A program made the position numbers and the translations under genes. Below are positions 42,576 to 52,400 of a DNA stretch of 64,000 bases, in pieces. Each line of letters opens with the position of its first letter. The stretch's first letter is position 1. Below the pieces are notes generated by a model. The model saw only the letters and a list, made by a program, of their open reading frames with translations, had not been told where the DNA came from and searched no databases. Source of the DNA: an uncultured beta proteobacterium. GTDB lineage: Bacteria > Pseudomonadota > Gammaproteobacteria > Burkholderiales > SG8-41. The stretch covers positions 1 to 64,000 of the forward strand of contig CAIZLW010000082.1 in NCBI GenBank assembly GCA_903933915.1. The letters are read 5' to 3'.

Positions 42576-43073
42576 ATGAATATCAAACGCCTGCTTAAAC
42601 ATGTGCTGATGCCGCCGTGGCTGGTGCGCGGCACTTTTTCATCGGCAGTGATGCGCCGCGTCGAGGACGCTGTCAAAGCGAGCGAGCGGACTCACCGCGG
42701 CGAGCTTTGTGTTGCGGTGGAGGCCGGCCTTGAGCTGGAATCGCTGTGGCGCGGGCAGAGTCCGCGGGCCCGGGCCGAGCAGGTGTTCTCGCAACTGCGC
42801 GTTTGGGATACCGCTGAAAACAGCGGCGTACTGCTTTACATCAACTGGGCGGATCGCAATATCGAGATCATCGCCGACCGCGGCATCAGTGCGCGGGTGT
42901 CCCAGGATGAATGGGAGGCGATTTGCCAGGCCATCGAGCAGTCCTTCCGCGCAGGGCGGTTCGAAGCCGGACTGCTGGAAGGCATTGCGCGCATCACCGG
43001 ACTGCTCGCGGCACATTTTCCGGCCGCAGCCGGCAACGTGGATGAACTCTCCAACCGGCCGGTCATGTTGTGA
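42576..43073 (+). CDS. TPM-domain protein
   Basis: RRVEDAVKASERTHRGELCVAVEAGL...VWDTAENSGVLLYINWADRNIEIIADRGISARV. Confidence 0.83.
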   Translation: MNIKRLLKHVLMPPWLVRGTFSSAVMRRVEDAVKASERTHRGELCVAVEAGLELESLWRGQSPRARAEQVFSQLRVWDTAENSGVLLYINWADRNIEIIADRGISARVSQDEWEAICQAIEQSFRAGRFEAGLLEGIARITGLLAAHFPAAAGNVDELSNRPVML

Positions 43074-43292
43074 CCTGCGCGCGCACGCAGGGTACCTCAC
43101 TGAATTAGTGCTGCTTCGAACGGGCTGTACCGATACTGGCCGCTTCATGACGGATTGCGGTAAAGTGCCGCCTCGGTTGCCGAAAGACTGCAGTGTCCAA
43201 TGCAGCACGGTTGCCGCATCCACCGGAGGAGCGATTTTGATCAAAGGCAGCTGTATTGGGATCATGCGGCGCAAACGCTGCGGAGTGTGCGC

Positions 43293-44795
43293 ATGATTGA
43301 TGCGATTTCCGCCGGCCTTTTTGCGTTGCTGACTCCGCAGGCGGTGTTGTTCCTGTTCCTCGGCGTGATTTACGGCCTGGTCATCGGCATCCTGCCCGGT
43401 CTCGGCGGCGTGGTGGCGATGGCGCTGCTGCTGCCGTTTACCTATGGTTTCGAGACGGCGGCGACGCTGGCGCTGCTGCTCGGTGCACACATCGCGACGA
43501 TCTGGGGCGACTCGGTGACCAGCATTCTGTTCAGCGTGCCCGGTTCGGCGAAGGGGCTGGCGCTGTGTTTCGACGGCTATCCGATGACCAAGCAGGGCAA
43601 GGCCAAACGCGCGCTCGCCGCGTCGGCAACCGGCGCGCTTCTCGGCGGCATCATCGGCGCGGTGTTTCTGGCCTTGTGCATTCCGCTGATCCGTCCGGTG
43701 ATTCTGGCGCTGGGTCCCAGCGAATACCTGATGATGGCGCTGTGGGGTCTGACAGTGATCGCGACCTTCAGCGAAGGTTCGCTGATGAAGGGCATGACCG
43801 CCAGTGTTCTCGGCGTGCTGGTCGCTTTTATCGGCACTGATGTGGTGACGGCGACGCCGCGTTTCACCTTCGGCAGCGAATTCCTGATGGACGGCATTTC
43901 GTTTCCGGTGGCGATGATCGGCCTGTTCGCAGTGTCGGAAATGATGAAAATGTCGATCCGCGGCACGCCAATCATTGACCGCTCGCTGGTCAGCGAAGAC
44001 AGCACGGTATGGCAGGGCGTCTGCGACGCCTTCCGCCACTGGTGGCTGGTGGTCCGTTCCAGCCTGCTCGGTTTGTGGATCGGCGTACTGCCCGGGGTTG
44101 GCGCCAGCGTGGCGGGTCTTGCCGCTTATGCGCAGGCAGTTCAGACCTCGAAAACACCGGAGCGTTTCGGCAAGGGTGCGGTGGAAGGGGTGATTGCACC
44201 GGACGCCACGATGGGGGCGAACGAAGGCGGCGGGCTGATGCCGACGCTGGCCTTCGGCATTCCCGGCGGCGAGAGCATGGCGATCCTGCTGGTGGCCTTC
44301 ATCGGGCTGGGCATCGTGCCGGGACCGGACATGCTGACCAAAAATCTTGATGTCGTGTTCAGCATGGTATGGATCATCGTGCTCGCCAATATCATGGTGA
44401 CCATCATCGGTCTCGGCATCACGCCGTGGCTGGCGCGGCTGCCGTCGCTGCAGGCGAACTTGATGGTGCCGATGGTGCTGACAGTGTGTTTTGTCGGCGC
44501 CTATGCCACTCGCGGCCGCATCGAGGATGTCGTGGTGGCCGCGGTATTCGGTGTCATTGGCTATCTGATGGACAAATACCGGTATTCGCGCGCGAATTTT
44601 GTCATCGGCATGGTGTTGGCGGTGATGATCGAGCGCAATCTGCATATTTCGATCAACCTCTACGGGGCTGATTTCCTGCTTGACCGGCCGATTGCGCTGG
44701 CCATGCTGATCTTTGTGGTGGTCACCGCAGTCCTGCCTTTCTGGCGCGAACGCCGTCGTAAACGCGCCGCGCTGCAGGCCGGGGGCGTGGCATGA
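43293..44795 (+). CDS. tctA: Tripartite tricarboxylate transporter permease TctA
   Basis: GVIYGLVIGILPGLGGVVAMALLLPFT; GVIAPDATMGANEGGGLMPTLAFGIPGGESMAILL. Confidence 0.97.
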   Translation: MIDAISAGLFALLTPQAVLFLFLGVIYGLVIGILPGLGGVVAMALLLPFTYGFETAATLALLLGAHIATIWGDSVTSILFSVPGSAKGLALCFDGYPMTKQGKAKRALAASATGALLGGIIGAVFLALCIPLIRPVILALGPSEYLMMALWGLTVIATFSEGSLMKGMTASVLGVLVAFIGTDVVTATPRFTFGSEFLMDGISFPVAMIGLFAVSEMMKMSIRGTPIIDRSLVSEDSTVWQGVCDAFRHWWLVVRSSLLGLWIGVLPGVGASVAGLAAYAQAVQTSKTPERFGKGAVEGVIAPDATMGANEGGGLMPTLAFGIPGGESMAILLVAFIGLGIVPGPDMLTKNLDVVFSMVWIIVLANIMVTIIGLGITPWLARLPSLQANLMVPMVLTVCFVGAYATRGRIEDVVVAAVFGVIGYLMDKYRYSRANFVIGMVLAVMIERNLHISINLYGADFLLDRPIALAMLIFVVVTAVLPFWRERRRKRAALQAGGVA

Positions 44796-45298
44796 GCCGG
44801 CACGCACAGGAAAACCTGGTTTCGCTGATCCTGCTCGGGCTGTTCGGTCTGGTGCTCTGGCTGTGCCAGGACTTCGGCCCCCGGGCGCGGCTGATCCCGC
44901 TGCCGCTGGCGGTGTTCGGCATCGCGCTGACTGTGGCGCAATTCGCCTGGCACAATTTCGGCCGCGAAGACGCCCGTCCGATGGAGATGATCAGCGTCGA
45001 TACCAGCGCCATCACAGCGACTGGCGAAGGCCGGCCGCGCACGGAACGTACGGAAGAGCAGTTGGGGCAGTGGGGCGAGACTGGCGCCTATTTCATTGTC
45101 GCCTTGCTGGTGGCGATGATTTTTGCGATCGGGATCTTTCCGACGGTGTTCGTTTTTACCGCGGCTTATCTGATCCTGACCCGCTACTGCACGGCGGTGC
45201 AGGGGCTGGCGTATTCCGCAGCTTTGACGGTTTCGATTTATCTGTTGTTTGCTGTGGCGCTGGAGATGCAGCCTTATCACGGGCTGCTGGCGGGATGA
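44792..45298 (+). CDS. tctB: Tripartite tricarboxylate transporter small subunit TctB
   Basis: 168 aa, 4 TM, between tctA and tctC. Confidence 0.82.
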   Translation: MSRHAQENLVSLILLGLFGLVLWLCQDFGPRARLIPLPLAVFGIALTVAQFAWHNFGREDARPMEMISVDTSAITATGEGRPRTERTEEQLGQWGETGAYFIVALLVAMIFAIGIFPTVFVFTAAYLILTRYCTAVQGLAYSAALTVSIYLLFAVALEMQPYHGLLAG

Positions 45299-45331
45299 AT
45301 GTCCTGATCGAACTTTGACGAAGAGGAAACG

Positions 45332-46351
45332 ATGAAGACCAATCGCAGAAAGTTGTTGCTGGCCGGCGCGATGACGCCGGTGGTGATGGGCATGCCGCTG
45401 CGCGCTTCGGCGCAGGCGTTGGATTATTACAAGGGCAAAACCCTGATCATCAACATCGCCGGCAGCCCCGCGGGCGGCCATACGCGTTTCGCGCGCATGC
45501 TCGCGCCGTACCTCGAAAAGTACATCGGCGCCAAGGACGTGCGGTTGGTCAACATGCCCGGCGGCGGTGGCCTGAAGGCGGCCAATCATGTGTGGCGGCT
45601 GAAACCCGGCGCGGCGGAGGTCTATTTCGGCAACGTGTCGACGCTGCTGCTGGCGAATCTGGCGGGCAGTGCCGGCGCCACCTTTGATCCGACGAAATTT
45701 GCGTTCCTCGGCCGCGTCACCAGCGAGCCGCGTGTACTGACGGTCGGCGGCAAGTCGGCGATCCGCTCGGTGCAGGACATGCAGAAGCTGAAACGGCCGT
45801 TTGTGTTTCCGTCGCAGGGCACCGACGAGGATTTCTACACCATGGCGGTGTTGTCCGATGCGCTGGGCTTCAAGCTGAAGGCAGTGACCGGCTACGAAGG
45901 CAATGCCGACACTTCGCTGGCGGTAATCAAGGGCGACGGCGACGGCCATATCACCGGCTGGAGCGAATCTCTGGGTGCGATCCGTTCCGGCGACAAGTTC
46001 CCGGTGATGATGGTGACTTCGCAGGCTTCGCCCGACTACCCGAATATTCCGATTGTCACCAACATCGCGCCCGCAGCCAAACGCAGCGTGGTGCAGGCAA
46101 TGGCGACCATCCTCGAGACCCACCGCAGCTATATCGGCCCGCCCAATATGGAGCCGCAGGCAATTGCCGCCTTCCGCGCCGCCGTCAATGCGGCGATGAA
46201 GGATCCGGCGCTGATTGCCGAGTCGACCAAGGGCGAGCGTCTGCTGTCGCCGATGGACGGCGCTGTGCAGCAGAAGGCGATGACCGAGATGGCGCGCACC
46301 AGTGCGGCGCTGTCGCCTATCCTCAAAGCTGCGGTGAAAGACATCCAGTAA
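45332..46351 (+). CDS. Tripartite tricarboxylate transporter solute-binding protein (TctC-like)
   Basis: Export signal; LIINIAGSPAGGHTRFARMLAPYLEKYIGAKDVRLVNMPGGGGLKAANHVW. Confidence 0.88.
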   Translation: MKTNRRKLLLAGAMTPVVMGMPLRASAQALDYYKGKTLIINIAGSPAGGHTRFARMLAPYLEKYIGAKDVRLVNMPGGGGLKAANHVWRLKPGAAEVYFGNVSTLLLANLAGSAGATFDPTKFAFLGRVTSEPRVLTVGGKSAIRSVQDMQKLKRPFVFPSQGTDEDFYTMAVLSDALGFKLKAVTGYEGNADTSLAVIKGDGDGHITGWSESLGAIRSGDKFPVMMVTSQASPDYPNIPIVTNIAPAAKRSVVQAMATILETHRSYIGPPNMEPQAIAAFRAAVNAAMKDPALIAESTKGERLLSPMDGAVQQKAMTEMARTSAALSPILKAAVKDIQ

Positions 46352-46355
46352 ACGC

Positions 46356-47252
46356 ATGACCCGCGCGATCCGCACTTATTCGATGGCGGATCGCGCCGTC
46401 AGTCCCGACTTTGCGATCCGCGACGAAAAAAGCGTTACCCGCATCGTCGAGGCGCATCGTCACGAGTATTTCCAGATCCAGCTCAATCTTGCCGGGCGCA
46501 CCACGCAGCACATCGCGGCGGCGGCGCGGCCGCTGGGGCCCGGCGATCTGAGTTTTGTACTGCCGTACCGGGTGCATCGCATCCCGCATCCGCCGCGCTC
46601 GCGCTTTTTCATCCTCAGCTTCAATCTGCATTTCCTGCGCCCGGAGCTGGGTGTTGATCCGCTGGATCTGGAGGATGTGCCGCTGACGCGTGCGCCCGAA
46701 CTGGCGCCGTTCCTGTTTCAGGAATACCTGGATTTTTCAATGGCGGGCAAGGACCTCGAACTTGTCACCGAGGCCTGCCGCAACATGCAGACGGAGAATG
46801 CGCGCCGCCGTTACGGTTCGCTGGAACTGATCCGCGGGTATCTGCTGTTGTTGCTGGGCACGGTGTGCCGGCGGCATGAACGTGCGCTGCTGGGAATGGC
46901 GGCGAAACAGGCGCAGCGCACCAGCCGGCGCGATGCGCTGGCGCGGGTGATGCGCCATGTGCGCGAACACCTGGCGCAGCGCATCCAGCTCACCGATGCG
47001 GCCGCGGCGGCGGATCTGTCGCCGAACTACCTCGCACACCTGATCAAAAAGGAAACCGGCAAGACCTTTGTCGACCTGGTCACCGAACGGCGCATGGAGA
47101 AAGCCTGCGAATTGCTGACCCACACCACGCTGCGCATCAACGAGGTGGCGCAGGCGGTGGGTTTTGAAGACGAAGCCTATTTCGCCCGTCGTTTCCGCCA
47201 GCGCTATGCGACTGCACCGCGCCAGTTCCGTCTGCGTTCGGCAAAACAGTAG
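46356..47252 (+). CDS. AraC-family transcriptional regulator
   Basis: N-terminal cupin-like EAHRHEYFQIQLNLAG; C-terminal double HTH ...INEVAQAVGFEDEAYFARRFRQRYATAPRQFR. Confidence 0.93.
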   Translation: MTRAIRTYSMADRAVSPDFAIRDEKSVTRIVEAHRHEYFQIQLNLAGRTTQHIAAAARPLGPGDLSFVLPYRVHRIPHPPRSRFFILSFNLHFLRPELGVDPLDLEDVPLTRAPELAPFLFQEYLDFSMAGKDLELVTEACRNMQTENARRRYGSLELIRGYLLLLLGTVCRRHERALLGMAAKQAQRTSRRDALARVMRHVREHLAQRIQLTDAAAAADLSPNYLAHLIKKETGKTFVDLVTERRMEKACELLTHTTLRINEVAQAVGFEDEAYFARRFRQRYATAPRQFRLRSAKQ

Positions 47253-47357
47253 GAAAATCCTTAAAAAACACCAACGCGTCACTGGTTTCCCGACGTCGCC
47301 CCTCGTAGCATGGCCTCTTCAGTGAACAACCCCGGCAAGTGCCGGCATGAGGCCGCA

Positions 47358-49085
47358 ATGAACAAGCAATTCATCCAGATCGAAACCGATGTGCTGGTGG
47401 TCGGCGGCGGCGTTGCCGGCAGCATGGCGGCCATTCCGGTATTGGAAGCCGGTCTGAAAGTGGTCATCTGCGAAAAGGGCAAGGTGCTCGACCATTGCGG
47501 CAGCATCGGCTGCGGCGTTGACCACTACCTGACGATCATGGACTCCGGTCCGGAATGGGATACGCCGGAATTCCTGATCAAGCATGTACCGGAACTGACC
47601 GATGGCATCGTCGACATGGAAGTGGCGGGGCGGGTGATCCACGAGATGCCGCGGATTTTCCGCAAGATCGAAGCGCTGGGCGTCGATTTCAGGGATCGCC
47701 AGACTGGCGATTATTACCGGCTGCGTTCCTTTGGCTTGCCGGGTACGTACCACATCAATTTCGACGGCACCGATTTCAAGAAACACCTCGGGGAACGGGT
47801 GCGCAAGGGCAAGGCCACGGTGCTGATGCGCACGATGGTGGTGCAGTTGCTGGTGAAAGACAACCGCGCTTACGGCGCCGTGGCCTTCAATTTCCGCACC
47901 GGCGAATGGACGGTGATTCGTGCCAAGGCGGTGGTGCTCGCGGCCGGCGACGTCAACCGCATTTCGCAAAACGCATCGGGTCTCGCATTCGATTCCTGGC
48001 ATATCCCGTATAACACCGGAGATGCCCAGGCCATGGGTTATCACGCCGGCGCCGCACTGGCGAACATGGAGTCGGTCGAAGCGACGCTGACGCCCAAAGG
48101 TTTTTCCTGTCAGGGCCTCAACGCGCTGGTCAGCCTTGGTGCCTATTTCGTCAACAAGGCCGGCGAACGGTTCATGTTCAAGTATGACAAGAAGGGCGAA
48201 AACGCCCGCCGCGCGGTGATTGCCGACGGCGTCATCAATGAATACCTTCTCGGCAACGGCCCGATCTATCTCGACTGCCGGCATCTGCCGCAGGACATGC
48301 TCGACCGTATGGAGCACACTTTGCAGGTGGATCGTTACACGCTGCCGGCGTATTACCAGCAGAAGGGTGTGAATTTCCGCGAGGAACTGGTCGAGGTGTC
48401 GGTGTCCGAACTGAGCATCCGCCGCAGCGGCGTGTATTTCCGCGGCAGCGGCCTTGCGGTCGACACCAATGGCGAAACGGCAGTCGAGGCGCTGTTTGCC
48501 GCGGGCGACTGCGCCACGGTCAGCGGTGGAATATCCGGCGCCGCAGTGCTCGGCCATATTGCCGGCGAAGGCGTGGTGCAACGCATCCGTGCCAGCAGCG
48601 GTTCGCTGCCCGCGCTGGATCTGAAGGCGCTGGCGCAGATCCGCGCGCAGTCCGAAGCCCATCTGCAGCAGCCGGACGGCCTGCCGTGGAAAGATTATGA
48701 AGACACCACCCGCCAGACCGTCAGCGATTACGTCGGCGTGCGCCGCAACGAGCGCGGCCTGAAGCTGGCGCTGGATACGCTGTGCGCGCTGGCCAAACGT
48801 GAACCGACGCTGAAGGCCGACGACCTGCACGGGCTGATGCGCGTGCATGAAGCCAAGAATATCCGCATGAACGCCGAGATCATGGCCACGGCGTCGCTGG
48901 CGCGGCAGGAAACGCGGACCGGTTCCTCGCATTTCCGCATGGATTTTCCGAAAACGGATGATGTGAACTGGCGCAAATTCGTCATCGTCGAGCGCGGCGC
49001 CAACGGGCCGGTGACACGTACGCTGTCGACCGACCAGCCGCTGTCCGCAGCATTCAAACGCGGCAATGCCGCAGTGGCCGCCTGA
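47358..49085 (+). CDS. AprA/FrdA-type FAD-dependent oxidoreductase subunit
   Basis: IETDVLVVGGGVAGSMAAIPVLEAGLKVVICEKGKVLDHCGSIGCGVDHYL; AALFAAGDCATVSGGISGAAVLGHIAGEG. Confidence 0.88.
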   Translation: MNKQFIQIETDVLVVGGGVAGSMAAIPVLEAGLKVVICEKGKVLDHCGSIGCGVDHYLTIMDSGPEWDTPEFLIKHVPELTDGIVDMEVAGRVIHEMPRIFRKIEALGVDFRDRQTGDYYRLRSFGLPGTYHINFDGTDFKKHLGERVRKGKATVLMRTMVVQLLVKDNRAYGAVAFNFRTGEWTVIRAKAVVLAAGDVNRISQNASGLAFDSWHIPYNTGDAQAMGYHAGAALANMESVEATLTPKGFSCQGLNALVSLGAYFVNKAGERFMFKYDKKGENARRAVIADGVINEYLLGNGPIYLDCRHLPQDMLDRMEHTLQVDRYTLPAYYQQKGVNFREELVEVSVSELSIRRSGVYFRGSGLAVDTNGETAVEALFAAGDCATVSGGISGAAVLGHIAGEGVVQRIRASSGSLPALDLKALAQIRAQSEAHLQQPDGLPWKDYEDTTRQTVSDYVGVRRNERGLKLALDTLCALAKREPTLKADDLHGLMRVHEAKNIRMNAEIMATASLARQETRTGSSHFRMDFPKTDDVNWRKFVIVERGANGPVTRTLSTDQPLSAAFKRGNAAVAA

Positions 49086-49089
49086 GGGA

Positions 49090-49374
49090 ATGACCATGAC
49101 GACTGCCGACAAGGAAGTGTTCAACCCGATCCGTATCAATGCCGAAACCTGCATCAAGTGCAACCTCTGCGACTGGATCTGCCCCGGCGACCTGATCTAC
49201 AAGGAAGAGGACAACCGCCAGACGCTGCCGGTGATCAAGTATCCGGATGAGTGCTGGTATTGCGGACTGTGTCAGACCATTTGCCCCACCGATGCGATCA
49301 CCGTGGTGTTCCCGGAGCAGATGGTTCGCAACAAGACTGAAGTCATCACTCTGCTCGGTAAAGTCGCCGAGTAG
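49090..49374 (+). CDS. 2x[4Fe-4S] ferredoxin-type subunit (AprB-like)
   Basis: CIKCNLCDWICPGDLIY and CWYCGLCQTICPTDAITVVFP. Confidence 0.9.
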   Translation: MTMTTADKEVFNPIRINAETCIKCNLCDWICPGDLIYKEEDNRQTLPVIKYPDECWYCGLCQTICPTDAITVVFPEQMVRNKTEVITLLGKVAE

Positions 49375-49375
49375 G

Positions 49376-49660
49376 GATTCCGGCTGTGCCGCAACGGCGG
49401 TGACTGCGCCGGCGGGCGCGGATCTGGGTCTGCGGGGCGATGCGCGCCAGGTGACGCGTGAAGTGATGATCACGCCGCAGACGCGCTGGATCAATGTCGA
49501 GAGCGGGGAGACCGTACGTTTTTCGGCGCCACCGGGTGGCGAGGCCGTGGTGTGGCATTTCGATACGTCGTCCTGGGCCACCGGCCGTCTGGGCGACATC
49601 GCGCCGAATCTGGCCCAGGGGCGGGACATCACGATCTACGTGGCGATGTCCCTGATCTTC
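49376..49660 (+). pseudogene. 5'-truncated CzcE-like periplasmic domain remnant
   Basis: AATAVTAPAGADLGLRGDARQVTREVMITPQTRWINVESGETVRFSAPPGGEAVVWHFDTSSWATGRLGDIAP...DITIYVAM; only the tail of a signal peptide remains and there is no proper ATG. Confidence 0.45.
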
Positions 49661-49697
49661 CGCCGCCACAGTGGATGGCGCTGTCATTGGCAAAGCG

Positions 49698-49725
49698 AAA
49701 GTTTAAATAAAAACAAATACTTGCG
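49698..49725 (+). repeat. AT-rich dispersed element, copy E
   Basis: AAAGTTTAAATAAAAACAAATACTTGCG upstream of fadE. Confidence 0.6.
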
Positions 49726-49865
49726 ATTTTTTGACGTTGTCGCCCCAACACCCCGCGTGTATGCTGGCCGCAGCATCACGATCACGGACTACCATCCGTC
49801 ACCCTCGCGCTGACGGGAGCGTCGGCGTAACAGAAAACATCAACAGACTCACCGACGGAGCGCAC

Positions 49866-52400
49866 ATGATGGCCTTACTGTTTACCGTGCTTGGCATATT
49901 GGCGATCGGCTGGTTTCTCGCCTATCACCGTCTGCCGGCGCTGCTGTGGCTCGCGACGTTTGCGATTTTTGCGGCAGTCTTTGCTCAGGCCGGTCTGTGG
50001 TCCGCGGGATTGCTCTACACGGTAGTGGTCATCCTGGCCGTTGCCGCCATGGTCTCCGTGCCCTCGCCCTTGCGCCGCCTGCTGGTCGGCACACCGATGC
50101 TCGCCGTATTCCGCCGCATCCTGCCGCAGGTGTCGCAGACCGAACGTGAGGCGCTGGAAGCCGGCACGGTATGGTGGGATGGTGAACTGTTCAGCGGCAG
50201 TCCGGACTGGAACAAGCTGCTGGCCTATCCGAAGCCGCGTCTGAGCGCAGCGGAGCAGGCGTTCATCGACGGTCCGTTGTGCGAACTGTGCGAAATGCTC
50301 AATGACTGGCAGATCACCCATGAAATGAACGACATGCCGCCGCCGGTGTGGCAGTTCATCAAGGATCATGGCTTTCTCGGCATGATCATTCCGCGCGAAT
50401 ACGGCGGCCTCGGGTTTTCGGCGCTGGCGCATTCGCAGGTGGTGATGCAGCTCACCACGCGCAGCGGTACCGCCGCGGTTTCGGTGATGGTGCCCAATTC
50501 GCTGGGCCCGGCTGAACTGCTGCTGCATTACGGCACGAAAGAGCAAAAGGACTATTACCTGCCGCGCCTGGCCAAAGGTCTGGAGATGCCGTGTTTCGCG
50601 CTGACCAGTCCCGAGGCGGGTTCCGATGCCGGCGGCATTCCCGATTTCGGCGTCGTCTGCAAAGGTGAGTGGCAGGGCAAATCCGATGTGCTCGGCATCC
50701 GCCTGACCTGGGAGAAGCGTTACATCACGCTCGGACCGATAGCCACGCTGCTCGGGCTGGCGTTCCGTCTGTATGACCCGGATCACCTGCTCGCTAACGG
50801 GGGAAATGAGCAGGACGACCTCGGCATCACGCTGGCACTGGTGCCGACGGATACGCCGGGCGTGCACATCGGCCGCCGCCATCGTGCGATGACCTCGACG
50901 TTCATGAACGGCCCGAACTGGGGCAAGGACGTGTTTGTGTCGATGGACTGCATCATCGGCGGCATCGAGCAGGCCGGTCAGGGCTGGACCATGCTGATGA
51001 ACTGCCTGGCTGCCGGACGCTCGATTTCGCTGCCCGCCAACGGCGTCGGCATTTCCAAACTGGCGGCGCTGACCACCGGCGCTTACGGCCGCGTGCGCCA
51101 GCAGTTCAAATTGTCGATCGGCCGCTTCGAAGGCGTCGAGGAGGCGATGGCGCGCATCGCCGGCAATCTGTATGTGATGGATGCGGCGCGGGTGATGACT
51201 GCGGGTGCGGTGGATCTCGGTGAAAAACCGTCGGTGGTGTCGGCTATCGTCAAATACCATCTGACCGAACGCGGCCGCCAGGTCATCAACGATGCGATGG
51301 ACGTGCACGGCGGCAAGGGCATCTGCATGGGGCCCAGCAACTATCTCGCCAGCGCTTACATGCAGACGCCGATCGCGATTACCGTCGAAGGCGCCAACAT
51401 CCTGACGCGGACCATGATCATTTTCGGCCAGGGCGCGATCCGCGGCCATCCCTGGGTGCTCAAGGAAATCGAGGCCACGCGCGAGACGGACCACGCAAAA
51501 GCGGTGCGTGCGCTCGACCGGGCTTTCTGCGGGCACATCGCGTTTACGATATCCAACGTCGCACGGGTGTTGTGGATGGGGCTCACCGGCGGACGGCTGA
51601 CCGCGGTGCCCGGTGCGCCGGAACTGCGCCACTACTACCAGCAGCTCACCCGGCTCTCCAGCGGTTTCGCATTGACTGCCGACGTGGCGATGTTCCTCTG
51701 CGGCGGCACGCTGAAACGAAGGGAGCGTCTTTCAGCCCGATTGGGTGATGTGCTGAGCCAGCTTTACCTGGCTTCGGCTGTGCTCAAGCGTTACGAGGAT
51801 GACGGCCGACCCGAAGCCGATCTGCCATTCGTGCGCTGGGGCCTGCTCGACTGCCTCAATCGCATCGAGGAATCGTTTTATTCGATTTTCGAAAATCTGC
51901 CGTGGCCGGTGGCGGCCTGGCTGCTGCGAGTATTGATTTTTCCGGTGGTGATGCGGTACGGCCGCGAGTTCGCACCGCCGCGCGATCCGCTGGGTCACGA
52001 CGTGGTGCGGCTGATGATGAAGCCGGGGCCATCGCGCAACCGCCTGACGCGCGGCGTTTTTATCTCCAAGGATGAAAGCGACGCCGTACGCACGCTGGAG
52101 TCGGCACTGGAGGCTGCGATTGCGGCTGAACCGGTGGAAGCCAAGCTGCGCGCAGCGCAGCAGGCTGGTCAGATTGCCCGCCGTTATGCCGATCAGGTGG
52201 CGGCCGAAGGTCTGAAGAATGGTGTGATCACCGAGGCTGAGTCCGGACTGCTGCAGCGCGCTGCGGAACTGCGCAGGAAGGCGATCATGGTTGATGATTT
52301 TCCGAAAGATTTCGGCCGCACCGAGTTTTACCAGACGACGCAGGCGGTGACCTTTGAGGCACTGGCCCGCAAGGCTGAGCAGGAAAGGCGGGGGCGCTGA
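49866..52400 (+). CDS. fadE: Acyl-CoA dehydrogenase, large FadE type
   Basis: GFLGMIIPREYGGLGFSALAHSQVVMQL; ALTSPEAGSDAGG; DVHGGKGICMGPSNYLAS. Confidence 0.94.
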   Translation: MMALLFTVLGILAIGWFLAYHRLPALLWLATFAIFAAVFAQAGLWSAGLLYTVVVILAVAAMVSVPSPLRRLLVGTPMLAVFRRILPQVSQTEREALEAGTVWWDGELFSGSPDWNKLLAYPKPRLSAAEQAFIDGPLCELCEMLNDWQITHEMNDMPPPVWQFIKDHGFLGMIIPREYGGLGFSALAHSQVVMQLTTRSGTAAVSVMVPNSLGPAELLLHYGTKEQKDYYLPRLAKGLEMPCFALTSPEAGSDAGGIPDFGVVCKGEWQGKSDVLGIRLTWEKRYITLGPIATLLGLAFRLYDPDHLLANGGNEQDDLGITLALVPTDTPGVHIGRRHRAMTSTFMNGPNWGKDVFVSMDCIIGGIEQAGQGWTMLMNCLAAGRSISLPANGVGISKLAALTTGAYGRVRQQFKLSIGRFEGVEEAMARIAGNLYVMDAARVMTAGAVDLGEKPSVVSAIVKYHLTERGRQVINDAMDVHGGKGICMGPSNYLASAYMQTPIAITVEGANILTRTMIIFGQGAIRGHPWVLKEIEATRETDHAKAVRALDRAFCGHIAFTISNVARVLWMGLTGGRLTAVPGAPELRHYYQQLTRLSSGFALTADVAMFLCGGTLKRRERLSARLGDVLSQLYLASAVLKRYEDDGRPEADLPFVRWGLLDCLNRIEESFYSIFENLPWPVAAWLLRVLIFPVVMRYGREFAPPRDPLGHDVVRLMMKPGPSRNRLTRGVFISKDESDAVRTLESALEAAIAAEPVEAKLRAAQQAGQIARRYADQVAAEGLKNGVITEAESGLLQRAAELRRKAIMVDDFPKDFGRTEFYQTTQAVTFEALARKAEQERRGR

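Noticed and set aside
42639-44807. 722-aa minus-strand ORF
   Set aside because: Shadow of the TPM and tctA genes; low-complexity H/R/Q composition and no recognisable domain.
47319-49163. 614-aa minus-strand ORF
   Set aside because: Antisense to the flavoprotein gene, no domain signature.
49875-51632. 585-aa minus-strand ORF
   Set aside because: Antisense to fadE, composition artefact.
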